From contig OZ234495.1 in the NCBI GenBank assembly GCA_965153455.1, forward strand, positions 5,580,001-5,644,000: DNA of 64,000 nt, read 5' to 3'. Below the pieces are notes generated by a model. The model searched no databases, was not told where the DNA came from, and was given only the letters and a program-made list of their open reading frames with translations. This DNA is from Sphagnum compactum (lineage: Eukaryota; Bryophyta; Sphagnopsida; Sphagnales). The position numbers were made by a program, and so were the translations under genes. Positions 40,567 to 52,000 of this stretch are shown piece after piece; position 1 is the stretch's first letter, and the number at the start of each line of letters is the position of its first letter.

Positions 40567-43436
40567 AAAATCTTTTATTTAGAGAGCTTCCAAAGTTTCA
40601 TTTATTTTGTGATGGGCCAATCAAAATTCCCATTAATAAATGAATTGGCCCATATTAAAATTCCCTCTTCATAAGAACAAAATTGTAGGTATATGGAAGG
40701 TTTATTACAATATAGGTTATGAAGATGGGATGTTAGTAACTCAAAAAACATTTGCAGGTACTTCAGGGCTGCGGCCTGACACTAAATATGTCCAAACTGG
40801 ATTTCATCTAAACTAGTGTGACCTTTGCCGTTTGCCCAAGTGTGAACCCATTACAAAATAGGGAAACTCAACATGTGAACATTGTTTTGCAATGTAAGTA
40901 TTGATTTTTTGAACAGCCAAATACGAAAGGAAATCATGTTTGAATTGAATGGTAAGCCTTCAAGTGTTACCATGTTCTCAACTGATTTATCATTTTAAAA
41001 CCTGGTTTTTGGAATTTATTTGAATTTTCAGTGGCAGCAATCATTTAAAAAATCAATATCTCCTACATTCTGAATCCAAATCTTACCAAATAAATTCCAT
41101 TAAATCCTACTCATCAAGATCTTTCCAACAACACCAAAGGGACATTCCAATTCCTCCAAAATTTTCAGTGAATAAATTATATTCAATATTCAAGAACTTC
41201 GACACCACAAGTCCAAATGCCATGAAACCAAGCTGATGCAACCCTCCTCCTTCAGAAGCTTTCCAAACAGCCCAAGAACACAATCTGAAGCATCCTGGTT
41301 GGGTGGATCTCATAAGTACAAACAAAACAAAACAAACAAACTACCTTGCTTCATAGATAGATTATTAGTGGGTGCCAAATGTATGCTTATCTCAACGGTG
41401 CCAAATTAGCACTAATTGCATAAGTGGATGGTTACATGTGCATGGGGTTGGTCTGAAAAAATGTTTGCTGATGAGATTAATGTTGATCCCAAAAATGACC
41501 TTGGGAAAATTATTTTTAAAAAATTAACATTAATCTCTTTGAGCTTTTCTTTAGACTTGACCTCACATTATACCTCTTTGACATAAGCAATAAAATAAAC
41601 AATTAATGTGTAAAAAAAAAAAACATCAAAGTTAAATGGAGAATAATCTTCCCTCCTTGATTCTTTTCAAATTAATTGTAAACTAATTAGTTCATTTTAG
41701 AGCAATATTTGTAAATTGTAACAAAAATCGATGCCATCTTGTAAAGTCGACAATCAACTCTATTTGTGTAATTCTTGGGAAAATAATTACTACTTTCTTG
41801 TTTCGATCAATATATGGGAATTCTATCTAATTGGAAAGACTGGAAAAAATATATGTCGCCATGAATTCATGAACACACAAAACACAACAGCATCAATGGT
41901 CTTATGCATTTTTGAAATCCCTACTACTCCATAAAAATGTTGAATAACTAAGTTTTTAATAATTTACTCTAATGTTGGCTAATTTCGCCTTCGAGGACCT
42001 TAGAAACAACTACCTATTAACAATAATATAATTATGAGTTATAAGAATTTTGCATGTCCACATTCCTTCCTTACATTTTTACCAATAGATCTCCAAAACA
42101 TGGGTTTTTTGGACCAGTGTTGGCTGTTTTTAGTTGGGTATTGATTTGTTTTGAAAACCAATAAATAACTCACCCGCCTGATGATATTGAATTTGAAAAT
42201 TTAAATAGTCTACCGGAATGACCCAGTTATCATCCAAGTAGGTTATCGATCCTACAACACTAAACACGTTTATGATAAATAATAAATTTAAAAAAAATTA
42301 ACATTTAAAAAAATGTAAATTCTATAACTAGTGTATAACTAGTGGGTTCTCAATTGGGTATTTGAGAACCAACGTTATGCATAACCAGCAATTATTACCC
42401 AAAAAATAATCGAGTAAATTTGATACGTAAGGTTATTACTTTGACATTGATATTGATAACCAAAAGGTCTAAATTTTTAAACATGTTTTGATAAGCTACT
42501 ACTCCACTAGTTATTGGCCAAAAAATAAAAATCGACCAACACTAATTTGGACATTACCAACTTGAAACAAACCCACTTGTACTCCATAGTTCTTGAATTC
42601 AAGAGCCAAAGGAAGTAAAAAGCAATTAGGTTTATATATTATACAACAAATAGGTTGACACTATGGGGTGGCTTCAAGTATTGAAAGTGGAAGTGGCATG
42701 TAGTATGTGTATCACCTAGTTTTGGAGCAATGGTTGTTGGTACATGATGTGAATTAATTATTTCTAAAGCCCACCCACCAACTAGAGTTTTTAAATTTTT
42801 GGGGAATCATCAAGCTTTGGCCACATCAATGAATGAAATAAAACCTTGAAAAAAAATGGACTTTTCACTAGAAAACCTACACATAAACAAATAGCACCAA
42901 ATAATAGCCTTAAACCTTATAGCTTTCACTAGAAATTTACATTCCATCATTAATAAGGATGTCAAAAATATGCTATTGTAGCCATCAAATAGCCTACTAC
43001 AATTAAACCCCAATTACCAAAATTTTCAACAACATCGATTACCTACTCCTTTTTGTACATCTCTTGCATTAGATTTTTCAAGGATTTTGTAAATTGTTGT
43101 GCTCATGCCTTCAATGGTCCTTATTCATGTTGTGAAGTTTGAATGAATGTGGCAATGAATGTTTAGGGTTTAGGGCTTTGATGAATTTCAGCTTGTTGAT
43201 ATGAGCTATGACAATCAAATATCAATATATAAGTTTAAACCTCAAACTTCGATGAGCTTTAGCCTTCAACTCGTGTCATGGATCTTTGTAAGTTTGGAGT
43301 CTAAAGTTGTAGGCTGTAGGTGTGTGTGTATGATCTATGTAAATTTTTCGATTGAAGTGTATATATAACCCCTTGTTGTTGGGCGAGCTTGCATCAGCTT
43401 TTATTGGAGTCGATACAAGATCCCTTTGATGGCCAT

Positions 43437-43600
43437 CCTTAGCGATTCGATCTCCTTGTATACCTTCAAATCTCCACAATCACCCAAGTTCCAACCCAAG
43501 TTCCAACACAAGTCCAGTTGGACTTTCTTTGCAAAGTTAAAGACCTTAGCAATTTGATCTCCTTGTATACCTTCAAATCTCCACAATCACCCAAGTTCAA
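43437..43600. repeat. 106-bp tandem duplication
   Basis: A block of about 57 bp from CCTTAGCGATTCGATCTCC at 43,437 recurs at 43,543 with three or four changes, including TACCTTCAAATCTCCACAAT in both copies. No coding role was seen. Confidence 0.8.
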
Positions 43601-45061
43601 ATTTACATTGCTTTTTGTCAAACATGTTCCAAAGCTTTTGTCGATTAAGCCTTTCATATGTAACCATCTCCATGCTCCTTCTCCTAGGAAGCTCCTCCTT
43701 GTGGTTATAAATCCTGGCTTAACTTTGTATATAGACAAGGGTTATAATATCAGAGTACTAGTATACAAAGGGTGTTCGATTAGGCTTGTGTGTGTGTGTG
43801 TGTGTGAAAAAAATGTTATGACCCATGAAATTGCTGAATTTGGTGGTCTGAAATTTAATTTTCTTATTATCTTGAGTGAACTACACAATAGAATGTGTAG
43901 TAGGGTTTTTGGTCGGTTTGTGAATATTTCAATGGATAAATGTGAATGGTAGAAAGAGTTCATTATTTTCAATATTTAGTAAAATAGAATAGAGTTAAGC
44001 GTAGGTTTGAAGAATGTTTTTCAAGCCAATGAGATTGTTGGATTTGGTGATGTGAATCTGTTTTCTTAGTTAACTTGAGTGAATTAACAATTCAATTTGT
44101 AATAAAAAATTTACAAACAGAATTTTCTTTTTTTGCCCATTACTTGTGCTCTTTGTTGGCCTTGCCTTGGTAGGCAAGGATGTTGTGTTTAGATTCATTG
44201 TGGAGTATAGTAGCTTAATGGATTTTTGGCCCCTAGTTGATAGCTCTATTTTTATATGAGAATTTTTGAAAGATGATATTTTGGCTTGTGCTGAAACTTG
44301 AAATTAGTTATAGATGTATGATATCTTGAAGGATTTTTCTCTTTTTTTGAGAGGATTTTTTGAATTATATATTTTTGCATGGAAAAATATTTGAGTTTCC
44401 ATAATTCTTCTTTTTCTTTACGATACTTTTTAATCTAAATGGCAAGGTCACAACGTGACACACCCTAATTTACTGACCTATGGTGTGAGAGTAATTGAAA
44501 ATTGAGTAATATTTTAGTTGAAAAATAAAATTAAAAATTAAAAAAATAAAAAAAATTTGAAAGGGAGATTAAATTTTACATAACCATATGTACTTTGTGA
44601 AACTATGTTACAATATGTGCTCAATGGCACAGACCACATTAGGGTGAATAAATAAATAAATAAATAACATGTATTCTTCCCAAGTACATGCAATGCAAAA
44701 GCTTCTTACAGCGTGTTCCTGACCCAAACTCAGTGATCCATCATCAGCAAAGACAAATGGCCTTTGGACATATTCATGACTTCTCCCTGCTAAGAAATTA
44801 AGTGTCAGGGAATGGGGGTTGGCTGTCATGTACAATTGAGCCAATAGAAACAAAACCTAGTATTGGATGCACTTGTTGTTAATCATACTAATATCTAGTG
44901 TTGGGCAGGTACCATGCTGGAGCCCTGGTACATAGAGACTGGTAGGAGTAGTAGTAGTAGTATCAAAGAACTGATGAGATTGGTAATGACCTGAGTGAGG
45001 TAATAATCCCAACCTTGTATCAATACTTGCCTGGCATGGCAGGGATTTTGACGTATTGATA

Positions 45062-45322
45062 CTTTTTACAAAATGTGGGTGCAGTTCACTAGTCCCCGTT
45101 CAGTGAATTCATTGTCTGATTCAGTCAAATACAATGAAGTCAGTTTTTACAAAATGTGGGTGCAGTTCACTAGTCCTCGTTGTTCAGTAGATCAGTAAAT
45201 TCATTCTCTGATTCAGTCAAATACAATGAATTCATTTTTTACAAAATGTGGGTGCAGTTCAGTAGTCCCTGTTCAGTTCAGTAGATCAGTGAATTCATTG
45301 TTCGATTCAGTCAAATACAATG
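45062..45322. repeat. 81-92-bp tandem repeat, three copies
   Basis: TACAAAATGTGGGTGCAGTT begins at 45,067, 45,148 and 45,240. Each copy continues through TTCACTAGTCC or a variant to GATTCAGTCAAATACAATGA. Spacing differs because of a short internal GTTCAGTAGATCAGT expansion in copies two and three. Confidence 0.8.
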
Positions 45323-46079
45323 ATATTCACTTGTACCCAATGAAATCACATAATGAATGAATCGATGAAATCACATAGTGAACAAGGGATACATTTTTTT
45401 TTGTATTTTCAAAAAAAAAGATTCGATATGAGAGAACCAGATGATATGTTCAAAAGTTGATACCTGCCTATCACAGGTTAATAATGCCCATTCAGCTTTT
45501 TTTTTAAAAAGAAGAAAATAGGCCTTATCAACATTTGTCTAAATATTGGCTGTGTTTGTCAGGTCATGAGGATCACTTTTTAAATCGATTTTCCGTGTTT
45601 TGATAATGATCAATTAAAAGGTCAAAAGCCGAAACACTATTTCCACCCTAGTTAGTACCCTTGGCCACTTCAACACGTGTTTGTCCAATAATTAATTAAT
45701 TAATTTTGAGATTCCATTTCAATAGACGACATATTTCCCAAATATTCCACCAGATTCTTTAATTTTCCTTTGGGAAAAACAAAATAAAATAAAATAAAAT
45801 AAAATAATTTCTGGGGGAACATTTCAACATTTCTGAAAATAATATAATTAGTATCAAACTGACCCCAGGTACTATGGGTGGTAATAAATAGTATATATTC
45901 GTGAACCCAACCGGGCTTAAACCTGTTCGGCCGCACAAATGGGTGGGTTTGCTTGATCAGAGACCCAGAAAAAAAAAAAAAAAAAAACTGTGAGGTGCTA
46001 TGAGTGGGGGTACCATAGTTCGTCCGTCCGTCCGTCTGTCCATTGTGACCGTAATGGCTCCTACTAGGGCTTGTTCCAT

Positions 46080-46480
46080 AGCATAACTGCAGTTCCCCAC
46101 CACCATTGAATAGCATTATATGCTGTAATCCAAGATTCCTGTCATTGATTAGCATAACTGGTGTTTCCGCACAATGAATGAGTATAACCGGTGTTTCGCC
46201 ACCATTGATTACGGTTACATAACCGGTGTTTTGCCACCATTGATGAGTATGACCGGTGTTTCGCCACCATTGAGTAGGGTTACGTAACTGGTGTTTGCCC
46301 ACCACCATTGATGAGTATAACTGGTGTTTTGCCACTGTTGAGATTAGGGTTACATAACTGGCATTTCCCCCACCATCATTGATGCCTATAACTGGTGTTT
46401 TGCCACCCATTGATTAGGGTTACGCAACTGGTGTTTTGCCACCATATATTAGTGTAACCCAGTGTTTCCTCACCGTAAAT
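46080..46480. repeat. Minisatellite with about 30-bp monomer
   Basis: About a dozen variants of AACTGGTGTTTTGCCACCAT followed by TGATGAGTAT or TGATTAGGGTTACGT. The two linker types tend to alternate, giving a loose higher-order unit of about 60 bp. The long minus-strand ORF across it (45,700-46,410) is a by-product of the repeat. Confidence 0.8.
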
Positions 46481-46953
46481 TTTAAGAGTAACCTGAGTTT
46501 CTCATGCAATCCATGAATCAAAATTTTTCCCCTAATTTATTTAGGGATTTCATTTTCTACATAGATAGGTAACTTAAAGTTTCTTTTCCTCTTAGGGAAA
46601 TAATCCAATTGGATGGGACCCCCAGAATTTTCCCTAAAGGGACCCACAATTTTTGCTCCCGCCAAAAAATAAAAATCTTTGGGCTGTCCGAATCCTCCTC
46701 GAAGGCAAAAAAGAAAAAAGAGAAAACAAAAAAAACGAGAGTACCTAGTACCTACCTATCTAGCAGCTAATAATAAATAGTAATAATTAGAATAATTAAA
46801 ATCCCACGAATCAGACTCACCAATTATTAATCTTAGTTAACCATAGTAAGACTTACTCTACTTTACCGAGGTCAGGTAAAAGTGCTAGACGTAATTTTTT
46901 ACCACTTCGTCTTTTCCTGCGTTACTCCGTCCTTCCCTCGTCATCTCCTCTGG

Positions 46954-47640
46954 CGCTCAGTCTTTTTTTTAAAGGGAATTTTTCCCTGTAGCCTAAGTGG
47001 CGATCATCCATAGGAAAATTTAGCCAAATTATGGCTATAAACAAGATATGAAGTATAAATTTTTAATCAACCTTTTTAAATTCATGGCTAAAAACTGAAA
47101 ACCATCCTTCAGAATCTGGCGATTTTTACTATTAACCTTTTTCTCACTTCTGGCGATGGAAACCCTGCAAAATCACTTCATTTTCGTTTTTAATTTTTAG
47201 TTTCACCTTTTTGCGCAATTTTGCCATTATAATTGCATTTCGCCATTAAAGCGAAGCGAGCCTGACATTAGTATACTGTAGAGTTCCTCTCCTCTCGCGC
47301 TCAGGTTTTTGAACGAATTCTTTTTCTGTAGCCTAAGTGGCAATCATCCATAGCAAGATTTAGCCAAATAAACCAATTATAAAGTACGATTTAAGAATCA
47401 AACCTTATGTTTTTGTGGCTAAACACTCATTGAGAACCATCATCTCTAAGAATCTGGCAATTTTTACAAGTAATTTCTTTTCTCGCTTCTGGCGATTGGA
47501 AACCCTCCAAAATCACTTCATTTCGAATTTTTGATTTTTAATTTCACTTTTTGGCGAAATTTCGCCAGTAAAACAAACGCAGTCGCGCTTCAGGCCAAGC
47601 GAGCCTGACGTTGTTGATAACTGTAGTTTTTCTCCTCTCG
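46954..47640. repeat. 343-bp tandem duplication upstream of the S-acyltransferase gene
   Basis: Copy A (46,954-47,297) and copy B (47,298-47,640) share long blocks, for example GTAGCCTAAGTGGC and AATCATCCATAG near their starts, CTTCTGGCGAT, and AAGCGAGCCTGACNTT near their ends. A third partial start (CGCTCAAAG) follows at 47,641. The duplication lies directly before the transcribed leader, so the promoter region appears doubled. Copies have diverged noticeably. Confidence 0.85.
47552..47567. promoter_or_regulatory. Palindromic E2F-like site
   Basis: TGGCGAAATTTCGCCA is a perfect 16-bp palindrome with two inverted GGCGAAA words, which resemble E2F/DP binding sites (TTTSGCGC type). Copy A of the duplication has related TTTGCGCAA and TTTCGCCA words. 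It lies about 1.4 kb upstream of the S-acyltransferase start codon. Regulation is inferred only. Confidence 0.3.
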
Positions 47641-49001
47641 CGCTCAAAGCAAAGCGAGCTACGGAACTCCGTCGCAAGAGAGAGAGAGAGAGAGACAGAG
47701 AGCGCGAGCGAGAGAAAGAAAGGATTTGCTGCGTTTTATGCCCTTTTGCGTGCAGTAATTTGGCGTTAATGTTTGCTTCTTGGAGCTTGTTTGTTTTTTT
47801 TCTGCAGCGTAGTATGAGGTGTGGATGCATTTGTTTGGATTCGACGAGGACGAGGGCGATCTAAGCCCGCTCTTCTTCTTCTTCTTCTTCTTCTTCATCT
47901 AGAGTGTTTTGTTCTCTGATTTTACGTTGTGTTTGTTCGCAACTTCCTGCTGGGGAAGCTTTGTCATATTCCGTTGTTTTCTCTCTCTATTATGATGATG
48001 TCGTGGTGACTGCGGATGGGGAGCAGTATTTGCAACCGGGACTATGTAGCTCGGTTCATTTGATTGATGCCAGTCGTGGACGAGGTTGATGCAGCACGGG
48101 AGTAATGAAGCTGATCTCCTTCTGTAGAGGATGATTTCCAACTTGTTAGCTCGTGTTGTAGGCGGAGTGTTGCAGCAGGCATCGCGTTTGCTAGGTAGTT
48201 ATGGCGCTTGCACGGAAAACGGATTCTGAGATAGATGTATATCAAGTCGTTGTGAAGAATATTGACTTGGAAAAGAGTAGAGCATTGGTTATCTTGTATG
48301 CAAGAATGCGCGGCATTGTGTTGATCAAGAATTTTTTTTAGTTGCAGCACTCGTGTTGAGCATTGTGCTGCAGCAGTTCGTCGTTTCGTTTTTTGATACA
48401 TGATTGTAAAAGAGCGCTCGGGATCCGTTGCAAGAGATCCATCACTTAGCAGGTTGTTTAGGCAGGGTTCTATAATATACGCAGGAGAACAATTTCTGGC
48501 CAAAGCATTATCGCTCTTGCAGCCGTTTGAACAGCTTGTTTATTCCTCGTCGGGACAGCGCCGCCGGGACCTTGGCTCAAGGGAAGCTGCTGCTTGATCG
48601 GCGGCGGTCTTGAACATAGTGATTTACACCTTCGCTCAAGGGAAGTTGCAGGTTTATCGGCGGCGGTTTTGAACACAGTGATTTCCGTTACTCGCTCGGG
48701 CGGCGTCTTTGTACATACTATTGGTCTCATGATCATGCAATGGTGGTGGCATGTCATGTGTTGCGTAGTGTTCGATTGATGATGTCAGCGAACAGAGGCG
48801 AAGGCCGCTGCTGTGCAGGAAGAGGGAGAGGAGCATGTGCTGCGGAAGTAGGCCAGTAAGAAGAATCCTTTCAGGAATCCGTTAGTAGGTGCGGTCAGTC
48901 AGGCACGAATGTTGCCAAACTGAGAGGCCGGTTTTCCTCAGGTTATATCGCTCGTCATCAATCGGGGGGAGAGCGGTCCAAATTCAGTCGGTTCTTGCAA
49001 T
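47641..49001 (+). promoter_or_regulatory. Leader region of the S-acyltransferase gene
   Basis: This is GC-richer DNA with a (GA)n tract (47,676-47,703) and a (CTT)9 tract (47,871-47,897), typical of plant 5' leaders. Many ATG triplets lie between here and 49,002, so the leader is probably spliced, but I could not fix the intron. A 59-bp duplication (GCTCAAGGGAAG at 48,575 and 48,634) with paired CGGCGGCGGT words lies in the middle. Confidence 0.45.
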
Positions 49002-52000
49002 ATGCGAAACCATGGCTGGGAACTGCCGTATCATCCTCTGCAGGTAAAACTACTCTTCATCAACCTACCTCTAGACGGAGCTCCCGGTTGCGCTGCCCAC
49101 TCTTAGGACATCTTTCCATTAGCCTGTTGTAATCACAGCAACTTTCCATTATGTTTTTTCAAGTAACTATGCTCACAGTCGTCTCACAGCTCTACCGGTC
49201 AAGCATTGACCCATTGCAGAAGCTGTGAGTCAAACTGATACAATGATATATGTCTCTTTTTCTTGAGAACATGTGTTCCCTGAGTTCTTAACATGATTAA
49301 TACATATTTTCACCACAGTTGCGGTTCTCTGATGGAAAGCTGACTGTCTCTGCAGCAATAAACAAGGCCCTATGTCAGTGGGATTCCATTCAGCTGCACA
49401 CTGTGTGTAACTGTGATCACAACAGCTTAATGGATAGAGGCCCTTATTAAGGTGGATGGCTGCATTCACCAGCTTGAATGGAATCAACTGACTGATCAGT
49501 CACCAATTTTCCTGTTCTTCTATGTTGTGCAGACAGTTGGAATTGCAGTATTCACAGGACTGTCTTTCTCCTTCTATGTCTTCTTCATTCCTTTTGTGGG
49601 AAGCAGTGTCTTGAAGTTTCACATTTATGCAGCCTTTTCCCCTGTGGTGAGCAGCACAGTCCCCCATGTAATTCTGGAACATGAGATGTTTGTCTTTGAG
49701 CAGTAGTAGTGAAGGAATCAAACATCATGGGATATCTAGAATCCAGAGAAATGTGGCATCACGTGAAGGGGGAAGGAAGCTTGTCCCTGGTCAATTACCC
49801 ATGTGTAATGAGGTCTCTGAATGTGTTTTACACATTGGAAGATAAGTTTTCAGAATGCAAAATGGACATTGATTTTGAATGTATTGTGAACAAGTTTCCC
49901 ATGCCTCAGATTTGATAAGTGAAGTTTTTGATGATGCAACAAACCCTGGTTTTAGAGCACTTTCTTCTTGTTGATGGCAAAATGGTTTAAGTCCTTCATG
50001 ATCTGTAATGGAGCCACCCTGTGCAGATTTCAGAACACACTGACATGTGGTCTCATTCTGCACAGGTTCTTGCACTTGTTGTGCTGTATGTTTGGTGTGT
50101 GGCATGTGATCCAGCTGATCCAGGTGTTCACCAGTCCAGACAGGCTGCTGAGGCAAAGAGAAAAAGAAAGGTGGTGAAGGCGTCCACAAGTAGTGATGTG
50201 GGTTTAGAGCAGTCACAGGATGGGTCTGACAGAAGCATACCTTCTACCTTTCCTTTGAAGAATGAGGGGACAAGTGTTGGGAAATCTATTTGTTGCTCTT
50301 TGGGCGGCTGCCTTCACAACTTGGTTTGTAAGAAGCCACAAGAGACAGAAAAGGTCAATACTGGAGAACAATTGCTCTATTGCAGCATCTGTGATGCCGA
50401 GGTGAGCAACTCCCTCACTCACTCCTGTTGTCACACATAGTGACATTGTTGTTGTTCTATTCACTTTCTAGTGTTGTGTACACATTAAATTAATGTCACT
50501 TGTAAAGTGTATCAATGTGGAGATCTGAAATGGGTCAGGTGAAAAAATGGGAATTGACACAGACCAGTTCTGATGCTGTATGTGCTGTTGATGCTTTTTG
50601 GCAGATCTCAAAGAACAGCAAGCATTGTAGAACTTGTGACAAGTGTGTTAAAGGGTTTGATCATCACTGCCGGGTACACATGCAAACTAACTGTGTAGAT
50701 GTGCCATGATATTTCCCCCTTGTGATCCCCATCCACACTGCGGATGGAATGTACAGTCCAAGTTCAGTAAGTGCAAAGGTGTTCTGATGGCATTTTTGTG
50801 ACCTGTGAGAGCAGTGGCTTAACAACTGTGTGGGCAAGAAGAACTACAGGATATTTGTGGCATTGATGGTCACATGTCTTCTAGTGGTAAGATTCACCAT
50901 TGTGCATCAGATGTTCTTCCTCTATAGCCTGTGTTTGAGAGCTCATCAGCCAGCCTCCTTATCACCAATTTGTTGTTCTTACTAGGTTTTGGGAGATTGG
51001 TAAGCACAATCCTGAGGCACAACTGGCAAGAGTGTTCACAAATGATATAGGTTCATGGAGTTGCAAATGAGTAGATTAATGAATTTTGCTGGAGTCTTAA
51101 GGCTGTTCAAACATATGACTTTGACTCAAATTTATTTGCAACTGGCTGATTTGTAATGTGCAGCTGCTCATTTTGTGGGCTACGGGAATTCTTGTCATTG
51201 TGCGTTGCTTTTCTCATAGAGAAAGTTTTGACATGGAGATTGCAGCACACCTTGGCAGCAGTTTCTCACGAATGCCTTATATAATTGTGGTGGTCTGTGA
51301 CTCAATTTCCTGCTTTTTGTTTACTGCATACTACAGATCTGGTGTCGTATCATTTTGCAGCTTTTAAGCATCCTTCAATCTACAGAACAATTTGCCCCTG
51401 GAAGTCACTGGTACCTTGGATGGCTATGTGACTGCAAAGAAATGAGGCTCTGAGGCATGTTGTCTTTCATATACAGGCTCTGGCCAATTTCTTTCATATA
51501 CAGGACAAATTAGCAGGAGTAACCAATAACATTGGCATTGTGCAGGGGTCACTCACATTATTGGCACTTGTGGCAACATTGCCTCTGGCTCAACTATTCT
51601 TCTTCCACATGACCCTTATTCACAAGGTGCAGTAACCCTTCTCATACAAGTCTGCCTGTTTCAGCAACTACTTTATCATGACAATTCAGCACTTTCCATC
51701 TGGTCTTGATCTAATTGTGGATACTGTGTAGCAGGTCCTCCAATAGGTCTCTACAGAGATTTAATTTCTGATAAATTACCATACAATGGTTTTAGTGACT
51801 GCATGAATCAATTGTCTTCATAATAATGGCCAATTTTTGCAAATTGAATTTGTAGCATGATATGTGCCCAGCTCAAAGTTTGTGATCCAAACTTAACCCT
51901 ATGTTGAGACTGTACAGGGCATTACAACATACGATTACATTTTGGCAGTAAGGGATCAAGAGCAAGGACTAAGGGAAGGAGATGGTATGCATAGTATGAT

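Larger units (their letters stand above)
40567..46079. other. Intergenic DNA with small duplications, no gene seen
   Basis: Mostly AT-rich with no assignable gene. It contains a 106-bp duplication (43,437-43,600), three diverged copies of an 81-92-bp unit (45,062-45,322), an (AAAAT)n run near 45,780 and a poly-A run at 45,969-45,987. A short exon-like minus-strand stretch (44,850-44,715) is discussed under findings. Confidence 0.55.

Noticed and set aside
45700-46410. 236-codon minus-strand ORF, the second longest in the window
   Set aside because: Most of it is a translation of the 30-bp minisatellite, a poly-A run and an (AAAAT)n run. No domain or splice context.
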